Part shown: positions 1 to 10,515 of the stretch, in pieces
How positions within the stretch are numbered: position 1 is the first letter of the stretch
Layout: each line of letters opens with the position of its first letter
Assembly (NCBI GenBank): GCA_001414345.1
Contig: LLCB01000134.1
Coordinates: 62,001 to 126,000, forward strand
DNA from: Hymenoscyphus infarciens
Lineage: Eukaryota > Ascomycota > Leotiomycetes > Helotiales > Helotiaceae
Length of the DNA stretch: 64,000 nucleotides
Direction of reading: 5' to 3'
The notes under the pieces: generated by a model
The model's input: the letters and a program-made list of their open reading frames with translations, nothing else
What the model was told of the DNA's origin: nothing
Database searches by the model: none
Translations under genes and position numbers: made by a program

Positions 1-295
1 CGACGAATACGATCTCGCCTCGTCGCCACCATCTTCCGTTGGCTCCAGCCTCTCGAGTCGATCCGACAGCAGCTCCCCAAGCTCCAGCTCCTCCCTCAGC
101 GACTACAGCTCCTCTTCGTTGAGCTGCTCCTGCGAGAGATACGGTATCACCCGCTCCGGTGACCGTGTCAAGCTTGACTGCGGTGGATCGCGATGTGGTT
201 ATGGTGATGACTCCAGCTCATGCTGCTCCTCGGACGAGGAAGAGAAATACGTTCCCGCCAGCTCTCGCCGCCACGGTGTTGTCATCCGAAGATGA
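1..295 (+). CDS. 3' end of a Ser-rich protein gene (partial)
   Basis: The reading frame is open from base 2 to a TGA at 293-295, giving the last 97 residues of a protein that begins outside the window. The first half is almost pure serine with Pro, Gly and Asp. It is followed by a Cys-containing segment (CSCERYGITRSGDRVKLDCG), a second Cys/Ser/acidic stretch and a basic tail ending VVIRR. GC content and codon choice are high and biased, unlike the AT-rich spacers, which supports real coding. I do not recognise the family. The Cys-rich motif may be conserved while the Ser tracts are probably disordered. An intron in the missing part cannot be excluded. Confidence 0.6.
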   Translation, partial: DEYDLASSPPSSVGSSLSSRSDSSSPSSSSSLSDYSSSSLSCSCERYGITRSGDRVKLDCGGSRCGYGDDSSSCCSSDEEEKYVPASSRRHGVVIRR

Positions 296-2334
296 GTGAG
301 AAGATGAAATCGCAAGTCCTCTTCATTGAGTGATGTAAGAAAAAGAAAAGAAGAAGAACAAAAGGGGAAAGTTCCATTACAGAGAACATAATGCAAACAA
401 ACGGCCGTTCATTCCTTCCGGCAACCAACAACAACAACCTGTTTTATACAGACGGCGCGCCAAAGCTGGTTTCTTTCGGCGCGCTATACGAAGTCGTCCG
501 CTCCAGGGCTTTCTTTCGCTCGTATATGTCATTTTGTCAATATTCCATCCACGGATTCCTGCAAGCACATTTCTGGGAAGACGACCTGGATGAGTAGGGG
601 AGGGGACGCATACCGAAGAGGATGGTATGGATAAGGAATGAAAAGTGGGACGGATGTACACGGGGGTATGTTTGGGTTCTTGCTTACAGAATGGTCCCTT
701 GTACTAGCTTGGGCTAGCCATTTCGCTTTGGAAAGGGTTGTTTGTGCAAAGGTAGAAAGGTAGAAACACTGCACTTGCAAGGCCATAGCATAGCTGGGTG
801 GACGATGATTGAATCTACTCTATAATACATCTATGTGACCTTTCCAAACTTGACTTTAGATACTTTGAAAAGTCCCGTGATCTCGAACTCTGGTGATAAC
901 CTGGAATTCCTTTTTGACTCTCGTAAACAATCTTCCACTCTACCCCACGACACAATTAATTACCCCTCCTTCCCAAATAGGATATTCTTGGAGACACCAA
1001 ACCGCAACTCCACTTGAAGTCCACTTTATGAGCATTGTCTCCTGCCCCCCCCCCCTCCAGGTGGAACGGCGGAGGAGAAAAGAGCCCGCAGTTAGGCCCT
1101 AACTAACCCCTTACAAATCCACCCCCAGAAAATCTTTCGTATCCCCTCACCCTCCACCCTCCCACAATGGGGTAATTCTCGCTCCCACTCCACAGAGGGG
1201 AGTTTGGCCCGCGGCGTAGAGAAGGACAGGACTCTCGAGACACGATGAAGGGCACAGATTCGCAATAGAGGTGCTTGTTCTTTTAAGTAATGGAAATATA
1301 TAAATAAAATAAAATAAAAAGGAAGTGCTTATTTGACCTGACCTTCTTTCGCTCCAAATCGCCCGCCCGGCTTAGGGGATGTAAAGAATTCTCGACTGTG
1401 TCTGTAATGGACCTAACCATTCCTGGGAGAGTCGTCGATGCCGCTCTTTTCGGGAGTTGCAGAGGATCGGAAGCGGGAATCAGCAGTCAATCTCTGTCGT
1501 CGTTCCTGTTTCCTGTCAACACTGTCAAAGCCGGGTCCGGTGGCAAAACGAAAGTTGCCCTGACTATCGGTGGCAAGATCCTGAATCGTTGAGGAAACTT
1601 CAGACGAAAACAGACGAAAACAGACGAAAACAACAAGCTAAGAAAAGATAGTACCTAGGTACGAAGTAGAAGAATGAGGCTTGAAAGACGGAGGCAATGC
1701 CCCACCGCGGAGTAGGCATCGCATCGCATCGCATCGCACTTGCCCTCCGTATCCCACTGTTCTTGGGGATGACATCACAAGGTCTAGACGTTGAAAAAAA
1801 AGAAAGAAAAAAAATTACCTCTCAACAGGATTTCGCACGTACTTGCCTCCTTTGCTTGACCGCCTCCACTAAGTTGCGAGCGATAAGAAAGAAGTGCATG
1901 AGGGGTTTCATATGCAGTAGAGGCTCCGCAGTACCAGTACTGCTGCAGTGCCATCGTGCCTGCCATCGCATTATCGTGAAGTTGGAATCTGTCAAATGAC
2001 GGCATTCCCAGTATTTGTGTTCAGACCAGGGCAGGTACGAAACTGAACGCAACTGTGCAGGTGGGTAGAGAGGAGTTGCAGGTGACTTCTCTCCAGGTGC
2101 TTCTTTCCTTCTTTCCACCTTCTTTCCACCTTCTTTCCACCTTCCCCCCCGCGACGTCGCGGTCCACCTCCACCTCCACCTCCACCCAACAGACCCCTGT
2201 CCAAGCTTCCAACCACCCCGCCGTCTCTGTCATCAACCTACTCCGTCTCTCCCTACAGCTTCCCTCAACTTTCCTCGTCCAAACCAAACCACCTCAGGTT
2301 TGCCATTGCAACGGTCGATTTTGCTACCGCAAAG
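296..2334. other. Spacer between the Ser-rich gene and the GH63 gene
   Basis: No convincing gene was seen; short open frames overlap on both strands without conserved features. It holds a 10-bp direct repeat (cagacgaaaa, three perfect copies, 1601-1630) and a gcatc pentamer array near 1716-1739. From about 2040 on it is the 5' flank of the GH63 gene. Confidence 0.6.
2098..2190 (+). promoter_or_regulatory. Pyrimidine-rich promoter with ACGT-core palindrome upstream of GH63
   Basis: Bases 2098-2149 are a C/T tract with an ~11-bp unit (ttctttccacc) repeated three times. It is followed by a perfect 12-bp palindrome, CGCGACGTCGCG (2150-2161), and by four cacctc repeats. C/T tracts just upstream of starts are common in highly expressed filamentous-fungal genes. 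A GACGTC core is the type of site read by bZIP factors. The regulatory role is inferred from position only, 170 bp before the ATG. Confidence 0.4.
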
Positions 2335-5300
2335 ATGGTCAAAATCGAAGACCACGAATATCTCTGCAACGAGGAAAAACGTCTCCGCGAGGATCGTCTC
2401 AAGGAGAAGTACTGGAAGAAATGGGGTCCCTACGTCGCAGAACGTCAATGGGCAACCGGTAAGCTTTACACCTCGATCGCGACTAAAGAGCCTCCAGCTA
2501 ACTCCTCACCCTCCAGTTCGAGAAGATTATAGTGCCGATGGCGATGCGTGGAGTCGTGAGTTTCCCTTATCCAAAGTCCCAATAGCTACCCCGCCATGAT
2601 AGAGTCCTGACCCATGCGTACCCAGACTTCACCCACGACCATGCGAGAAGCCGAGCTTTCAGATGGGGAGAGGATGGCATTGCTGGTGTCTCAGACACGC
2701 ATGGCTTCCAGAACATTGCCTTTGCCTTCTGGAACGAGGAGGAGTGAGTGCCAATCCGGGGAACTCTGGGGAACTCGAAATGCTGATCAGTGGATAGTGA
2801 TTTTCTCAAAGAGCGACTCTTTGGACTTTCCAATCCACAAGGAAATCATGGCGAGAGTATCAAGGAGGCCCATTTTCATCTGGACAACACACCCACGGTA
2901 TGCAATTGATTTCCCAGGCTTGGGGTTGTGCTGACTTTCTTGCGCAGCATTCATACATGAAGATGCTCTACAAATACCCACAAAAGAAATTCCCTTACGA
3001 AGATCTGATCAAAGAAAATGCGAGGCGTGGAAAAGAGGACCGTGAATACCAAATAATCGATACGGATGCCTTTGACGATAATCGATACTGGGATATTGTC
3101 ATTGAGACGGCAAAGGAGACAGAGGATGAATTATTGTTCCGAGTCACAGCATGGAATCGAGGCCCAGAGCCAGCACCTATACACATCATTCCACACGTTT
3201 GGTTCAGAAATACCTGGGCATGGGGTTACGAATCTGCGGACAAGAAACCAAGTTTGCACCAAGTCAATAGCTTGGTTGCGCACAGTAAACATCACAAGCT
3301 TGGGGAGCGCTATTTCCAACTTTCTCCATCTCCTGGTGTGGGACCAAGTGGAACGGATGTAGAGCCAGAACTCCTTTTCACAGAGAACGACACGAATTAC
3401 GAGACTTTATATGGTGGGAAGAATGAGCAACCATATGTCAAGGATGCTTTCCATCAATATATTGTGGATGGCAAGAAGAAGGCAGTCAACCCAAAGAAAA
3501 CCGGAACCAAATCTGCGGCCCATTATACATTCAACGAGAGCGGTGGTGTTGCACCAGGTGAGTGTGCTGTGGTCCGATTCAGAATTTCGAAAAAGTATGA
3601 AGAATACATGGACGAGGAACTGTTTGATGACATTATCGACAAGCGAAGAGAAGAAGCAGATGAGTTCTACTATCGAATCAGTCCGCTACCAATGGCAGAG
3701 GACCTCCGAAATATTCAACGACAAGCTTTCGCTGGTATGATGTGGACCAAGCAGTATTACCATTTTATCTGGGACCAATGGGCGAACGGAGATCCAGCGC
3801 AACCTCCTCCACCACCAGAAAGAAAAGCTGTGAGAAATAGTAACTGGAAGCACATGCATCTGGATGATATTCTCTCTATGCCTGATTCTTGGGAGTATCC
3901 GTTTTTCGCAGCCTGGGATTCTGCTTTCCACTGTATACCTCTAGCCATGATCGATCCGGACTTTGCTAAGAAGCAACTGGATTTGTTCACCAGAGAGTGG
4001 TATATGCATCCAAATGGACAATTGCCAGCGTACGAATGGAACTTTGGAGACGTCAATCCTCCCGTTCATGCTTGGGCAACTTTCCGAACCTTCAAGATTG
4101 AGCGGAAAATGTACGGACGACAAGATTTGGATTTCTTGGAGCGAGTCTTTCAAAAGTTGCTCCTGAACTTTACTTGGTGGGTAAACCGAAAGGACGTTGG
4201 TGGCAAGAATGTGTTTGAGGGTGGTTTCTTGGGTCTAGACAATATCGGATTGTTCAATCGATCAGAAGCTTTACCTACGGGAGGCGTCCTTGAACAAGCT
4301 GACAGTACTGGTTGGATGGCATTTTATTGCTTGTGCATGCTCAACATCTCGCTGGAGCTGGCGAAACACCGTCGGATTTACGAAGATATTGCATCAAAGT
4401 TTTTCGAGCACTTCATGCATATCAGTGATGCCATGACCTACAAGTCTGGTTCGAAAGAGGAGAAGTCGTTATGGAACGAGGAAGATGGATTTTACTACGA
4501 TGCTATTTCTTATGGCGGACCTTGGACTCAACAACTACCCGTCAGATCTCTAGTGGGGCTCATTCCACTTTATGCTACTCTTACACTGGAACCAGAGCTC
4601 ATCAATAAGCTGCCATCATTCAAGAAGCGAGTTGATTGGTTTATCGAAAATCGACATGATGTTGCGGAACGAAACATGCACAGTATCCGAAAACGAGGAA
4701 AGGACAACAGAATTCTACTTTCACTTGTCAGCAAGGATCGTTTGGAGAAGATATTGAAACGCATGCTTGATGAGGATGAGTTTTTCAGTGACCATGGTAT
4801 TCGATCACTCTCAAAATTCCACGACAAGAACCCCTATTCGATGGATGTCAATGGTCAAGAATTCAAGGTCGCTTACGTCCCTGGTGATTCTGACAGTGGT
4901 ATGTTTGGAGGTAACAGCAATTGGAGAGGTCCTATTTGGCTATGCGTCAACTTCTTACTCGTTGAGTCTCTTCAGAGATTTTACATGTTCCATGGGCAGG
5001 GTTTCAAAGTCGAGTGTCCTACGGGATCAGGAGATTACATGCATCTTGGACATGTTTCGGAGGAAATCCAACATCGTCTACAACATCTTTTCGCGAGAGG
5101 AGATGATGGACGTCGAGCTATCAATGATGGTAATGATATGTTGGATTTCGATCCGAACTGGAAGGACAACATGTGGTTCCATGAGTTCTTTGATGGCGAT
5201 ACTGGGAGAGGATTGGGTGCTACGCATCAATGTGGATGGACCGGTCTCATCGCAAGAATGATCCACGATACTGGGTATGTATCCCTATATCCCCCTTCCC

Positions 5301-5698
5301 ATTTCTCCTTCCCTTAACTAACAAAAACAAACAGACTCTCCTGCCGCCTCCCCCAAACCCCCCGAACCCCCTCAACAGGAATGAACCACTACTTCGACGA
5401 CGTCTTCACGCGCCACCTCAACCAACCCAAAGAAAGCGGGAGACCCAAACCACGTCGCTCCTCCACTGCACGATCCATGGGTGCGCGAAGCGACTTTGAT
5501 ACCTCGAATGATGGGGATGATGTGCGTTCTGTGGTTACGGAGACGGAGGAGCATAGACGGGAACGCATTGCGGCTGATGAACATACGGCGCATTATGTTA
5601 GTGAGCAATTGAGTCGGGTGAGGAGTAATCAGAGTGCGGAGTTTGATGGGGGGGATGAGTTTGAGGCGCAGTTGGATGGGGCGGGTTTGAATTGTTAG
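2335..5698 (+). CDS. Glycoside hydrolase family 63 protein (cytosolic type)
   Basis: Six exons (2335-2458, 2517-2555, 2626-2743, 2798-2897, 2948-5274, 5335-5698) join in frame into 1023 residues. GH63 signatures are visible: [15 protein letters not shown] near the N-terminus, [11 protein letters not shown] and [16 protein letters not shown] in the middle, and [15 protein letters not shown], then [10 protein letters not shown] near the C-terminus, all typical of the (alpha/alpha)6 barrel. GH63 enzymes are inverting alpha-glucosidases; the best-known eukaryotic member is ER processing glucosidase I. This protein begins [17 protein letters not shown], with no signal peptide or membrane anchor, so it is probably cytosolic and of the second, bacterial/plant-like GH63 group whose fungal substrate is unknown to me. 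The last ~110 residues are a charged, probably disordered tail. The start is the first ATG giving a conserved N-terminus, and all five introns are canonical GT-AG. Confidence 0.9.
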
Positions 5699-5713
5699 GT
5701 GAGGGGTAGAGAT

Positions 5714-5743
5714 GGGAAGGGTGAGGGAAGGGTGAGGGAAGGG
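5714..5743 (+). repeat. G-triplet direct repeat, potential G-quadruplex
   Basis: Six GGG runs separated by AA or TGA lie 16-45 bases after the GH63 stop codon. The unit gggaagggtga occurs about three times. On the plus strand this would lie in the 3' UTR of the GH63 transcript and fits a textbook four-tetrad-run G4 pattern. Confidence 0.6.
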
Positions 5744-6210
5744 TGATGGTAGGGATGAGAGAATGATTAGCATGGAGGGGTTGATTGGAAGAAAAGTATA
5801 GATTTGAAGGGCTCCACAAACGTTATGGGTGCCTGGTGGCTTTGCATGGTATCCCATTATTTTCAAGACTTTGGGGATTTTGACAAAAGTTCAAGAGCTT
5901 ACATACAGTATTGATTGCTCTTGTTTTGTGGTGTTGTAGGGATAGAATTGGTAGAGTAGATAGGAGATCACTTGAAATAGAGATATGGATGATCCTTTAC
6001 ATATTCTTCCTTTTGGTGCATGAAGATTTTGTGTATTTTTGAGATTGTTGGGTGATGCGGCTCTTGTCTTTACGGGGTTTTCAACCCCTGAATCGCGATG
6101 ACAGCAGTATTACGAAGGCAGGAAGATTTATAAATAGATAACTCTCTGCCTAGGGTTCATTCAATCAACTTGCGTATTCTTCTCAAGGAGAATAATTTTG
6201 GTATCGCTCG

Positions 6211-6250
6211 TGAATTTATGAATTTATGAATTTATGAATTTATGAATTTA
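6211..6250 (+). repeat. 8-bp tandem repeat (tgaattta x5)
   Basis: Five perfect head-to-tail copies of tgaattta occupy 6211-6250 in AT-rich spacer DNA. This is a simple microsatellite with no flanking spacer structure, so it is not a CRISPR array. Confidence 0.9.
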
Positions 6251-7393
6251 GGACGACGTTGTGCGAAAAGCTGGGAGATTTTTTTCGTCTGATGTGGGCT
6301 GTAGAGGTGAGGAGAGGAGAGGAGAGGGGAGGAGAGGAGAGGGCACTTTCTGGAATTTGTTCTGGGAGGGAGGGGTTGGGAGTATTTTCGATTGAAGGTT
6401 GAATGAAGTTACAACCTGATGAAAGTTTTTTATCAATCGACTATTGTCTGATATACGTGCTGGATTAGATCGGATCTCCTGATTATAAAGATGACTTTTG
6501 TATAAAAGAAAATATATATATAAAAAATGATAAAAAATTAAAAGAATTTGTTTTAGGGCCTGGTTGGCTCGCATAAAGTATTTAAATATATGCATGGATA
6601 TTTGACGAGGTGTCCTAAAGAGTAATCTCGTATATGTTGGTGTATCTTATTACTTGTTTCTTAATATATTAAGTAATCGTTTAGCTCGTAGTATATATGT
6701 TAGTGCATATGTTAGTGTATATCATGTTAGTGTACATATTAGTGTACATATCTCGTACCATGAAACCAGTAGATAAGAAGAGATATACACGAACTTTTAA
6801 AGCTTTACATCTCTAGAGGTCTAAATCTGTTTTTAGTAGTGCATCTATGGAATTGGTACACATATAGTTATATTATCTTACCTTATGTTTTTTGGTGGTG
6901 TATATCCTAGATATCCACGAGCTAAATAGGCTCTTAATTCTCTCTCTAGGTAAGATCTTACTTTTATTAACCTATATATCTGTTTGCTTGCTTTTTCAAA
7001 TGGTAAATGCTGTAAATCTAAGTTCAGTACGGATGCTTACTCTATGTTAACGTTACTGTTTGTGCCGATGGGGGGGTTTGATAGGTGTTAGTGTTGTTTA
7101 CCTACTCTTTTTTTTTTTCAAAGGAACTAACTATAGTAGTTGCGGGAGAAAAGACGCGGGAATCGGTAGATAGATGAATGAATAGATAGATAGATAGATT
7201 TGTTTTAGTTAGTAATGTAAAATCTTCCGGGCATACCTATAAGAGATACGTATAAGTATAAGCAACGTGACTATCTTCGAAACCTAGGACTACTAGAAGA
7301 AACAAACCACATCTATCTTTCTTAAGGTCTACTAAATCGACCACCGCGGTTGGGGTTTGGGAATGTGTTTCGTTGCTGAGATTATATGGGAAC

Positions 7394-7456
7394 TAGGTAG
7401 GTTCGGTTAGGTTAGGTAGGTTGGGTTAGGTTAGGTAGGTTAGGTTAGGTTAGGTG
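7394..7456 (+). repeat. Telomere-like GGTTAG repeat tract
   Basis: About 60 bp are built from ggttag / ggtag / gggttag units, roughly ten in number. The usual ascomycete telomere repeat is TTAGGG; here the dominant hexamer is TTAGGT with occasional TTGGGT. It sits inside an AT-rich desert, far from any end of the window. It could be a degenerate interstitial telomeric repeat, a mobile-element end or a simple repeat. Confidence 0.6.
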
Positions 7457-8796
7457 GTATAGTACTATATAGAATTATAAATAGTGCTGGCTTTCTTTGA
7501 GAAGAAAGTAGAGTTGAAGATCTGTGGTGTATAGCGTGAGAATGGATAGGGAAATCTTAGAGAGTATTGGATTGTTGATATCTAGAATAATAATGCTGCA
7601 AAGCTGTAAAAGTCAAATATTAGATTCGGCAAATCTCCTTAGAGACGCTAGAAACGCTCTGTTGTCTAACCTATTATCTATTATTAAGGATAAAGCCGCT
7701 TTATATAGATATCAAGGTATATAATCGCTTAGGTATGGTTTACTCAATTTTAAGCGCGATAGATAGATATGAATATAGTAGTAGCTCGGCTCTATGATCT
7801 GAGTTATGCTCTTCTTTTAATAATCTTTTAATACCCTAGAGGAACTTTACTATCGCGTGCTAGTCCTAAGTGAAATCATAGACTATTTCTCGTTGCGCGG
7901 GGGTATTTACGTCCTGTTTTCCCTCGGATTACTTAGACAAATTGAAAGGTTTGATAAAAGATTTTATCCTCGGCAGTCAAATCATGTCGTCTGGAATAGA
8001 ACCTTTTTGAGGGGAGTAAAAAACCTACTATGAATCTTTTTGAAGATACTCCTAGTAGAATAGTATAACAATTATCCTATTAAAGAGAAGATTTCGAATA
8101 GACTTAGGCGACCAAGTTAGACTGATTATCCTCATAAGTTATCTCCGGCTACTATCTAACTTTTCCTAGTAAATTGTTTATATACTATGTTTTCTACTCC
8201 GACGGGTCCTGTCAAGATAGTATACTATACTAGAAGTAAACCGAATGAAGTAGAAGAAGAATATTCCTAGTCCTCCAAGTGTGTCAGCAGAAACATATAG
8301 ACTAAGACTATAGGTCGGGGTTTGTAGCTAGCATATCAGTCCCCTAAGATTCTAGGAAATAGCGGTAATGACAATTATTGAGAAATAACTGTGAGTTTCT
8401 CTAATCTTCTATAAAATACTGGAGATCCGAGTCCCCGACCCTCAAATACCTATTCTCAAATTGGAGATCAGTTGTTAAAGTTAAAGACTATTTAACAATT
8501 CCAAAGAACTACAGCCCATATTTTCTCTCTGTAAACATTGGTGGAAAGCTCTAGTTCGTCAATAGTTACCTTGATAGCAAGAAAGCATAGCTAAACCAAA
8601 GCTCCAAAAGACTCACTTGGAAGAGAAACTAAAGAACTTTTTGCGACTAATGATTAGTAGAGAGGCTCTGTTGAATACGTATCGCTGAAACTTTCTCTTT
8701 TTGTTTTCCTCTTCTAGTCTGAAAAGACTGCTGCTGGAACAACCCAAGAGATAAAGTAGGACTCCGTGAGACGAATATAGGGCACTTTGCTATAAT

Positions 8797-9036
8797 CACC
8801 AGGGGGTGTCCGAACTCGTGAGCCAGTCGCCAAAAGCCCACCAAAAATCAACAAGTTGTAACTTACTTTCCTTAATACTATAACTTGTTATTAGAACTCT
8901 AAAGTAATAGTGTCCTTAAATACACTCTAATCTCTAGGCCTGCCTAGTTTATTTTTTTAATATTGTTCTTTGTAGCATTCTTAGCATATAATTTGGTGGG
9001 AAATCGCCGGCTCACGAGTTCGGACACCCCCTGGTG
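8797..9036. mobile_element. MITE-like element with 28-bp perfect terminal inverted repeats
   Basis: Bases 8797-8824 (caccagggggtgtccgaact...) are the exact reverse complement of 9009-9036. Similarity continues imperfectly inward for about 20 more bases (gtcgccaaaagcccacca versus tggtgggaaatcgcc). The 240-bp interval has no open frame, so it would be a non-autonomous element moved by a transposase encoded elsewhere. The bases next to both ends are aat, which could be a 3-bp target-site duplication; the superfamily cannot be assigned from that. The GC-rich ends stand out against the AT-rich interior. Confidence 0.75.
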
Positions 9037-10515
9037 AATACTCTGTAATGATGCCCTGAGGCCACCATCTGGCGCGAGCGCTATCTTTCAATAGACCTCC
9101 TTATTTAATATATTATTTGGGTATCACCTCGCTACGGTCGCCAATAACAACACTACAGTCCTATATACCAAAAGTTGGACTTGTATATACTATAGTCTTC
9201 GTATAACTTAATTCTATCTTAACTTTTATAAACTATAACGCTTTTAAAATTCAAAACAGAGGTGTAGATCGTAACACCTAGTATTGGAGTATATAATGCA
9301 TAAACTAAGAATTTTAAAGAACGTTATATTAACAAGTAATATTACTCTTTTAATATAAAAAAATAGTATATATACTCGCTTAAATAATTATAGCTATATG
9401 CTTAGTATAAGTACTTCGCTACGGTGAACTAATGTCTAAATAATCGGTTCTCCATAAATTAGCCTCTATTTTCGCTTCTATAGGCTCGCTTACTACTATG
9501 GCTTCAGGGTACCGACGCCTTTTTGCAGGGAGGTGGAGAATCAGAAGCCTTCGGGACAGTTTATAGAGTATTACACCGCACTGCCTTGTGACCGCGTCCG
9601 CCGTACAAAAAAGGTTGAGAGCCTAGCATCTCGTGCTTATACTTAAATTGAGGAAATTCCACTTCTAACAAAAACTTTTATTGCTTGAGAAGCTAGTCGA
9701 TCAAGTTTAAGTATCTCAGAGTAAGATAAGACAATCCTACTTGCAATAGAGTTCTGAAAAGTTCTTTGGTATTATTACTAGGTGTTCCACTAGCAACTAT
9801 TAAGAATTTAAAACCCCTTGATTTTCTAACTTCAAATTGCGATGATGGAACGGTGACTGAGGTCCTCTTTGCTTTTTCCTTCTACCTTTGTACTCTGCGA
9901 TTTTTTTTCAATAGTCTTGACTTCTACTCTTGTGTACATAGAGAAAGGAACTTTGCTAGTCGCGGACTTGGGGACTTCAGTGTTTGTCTTTAGGTCCTAC
10001 TTTTTTCGTAAGGGGGTAGCCGGGGCCGGGCTTGATAACGATTTTGAACTTGTAATTATCACGAGAGCAGAAGAGATAACTCCTAGATCGTCTAATAACA
10101 ATATGAAAAATTAGATAGTTCGAGGAGCTTAGAACACTTTGAATTATTCGATCAACTTACGACCATTTAAGACAAGCGCGGTAAATGTTAATGAAGCTAC
10201 GAAAGTCGATTCCGTGAAGCCTAAAACGGCCAAGATTATTCAACTGTCAAGGCAGTTATGATGATGAGAAACAGATTAGTAGCTGAATGAGGCTGAATTA
10301 ACACGAGGCTGCAATATGCCCATGTACGGCTATGCATGGTAAGGTCACAAGCAGGGCGGGCAGTCAGGTCAGGCTGTAGCGACCGACGGTTCATTTCTAG
10401 TAATTGAATTCCCCTTGCCTTTTGCAACATCACCGGAAAATTCTGTCACGGGGATATATATATTGCTTCTATCACTCCAAGTCAACGGTATTTCTCCGAC
10501 TCAGGCCATCCCACT

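Larger units (their letters stand above)
5746..10515. other. AT-rich gene-poor region
   Basis: About 4.8 kb of mostly AT-rich sequence without a supportable gene. It contains a purine tract (6300-6345), an 8-bp array, degenerate atgttagtgtat repeats (about 6640-6750), GATA microsatellites near 7170-7199, a GGTTAG tract and a MITE-like element. TA-rich stop codons fill all frames. A Lys/Ser-rich open stretch on the minus strand near 9830-10100 could be a relic but is not identifiable. The composition resembles RIP-affected fungal compartments. Confidence 0.6.

Noticed and set aside
5372..5866. 164-codon minus-strand open frame
   Set aside because: Lies over the last GH63 exon and the G-triplet repeat; low-complexity His/Pro/Thr/Ser translation is the mirror of the repeat.
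6211..7456. Repeat arrays as a possible CRISPR
   Set aside because: The repeats are contiguous microsatellites with no unique spacers, in a eukaryotic genome.
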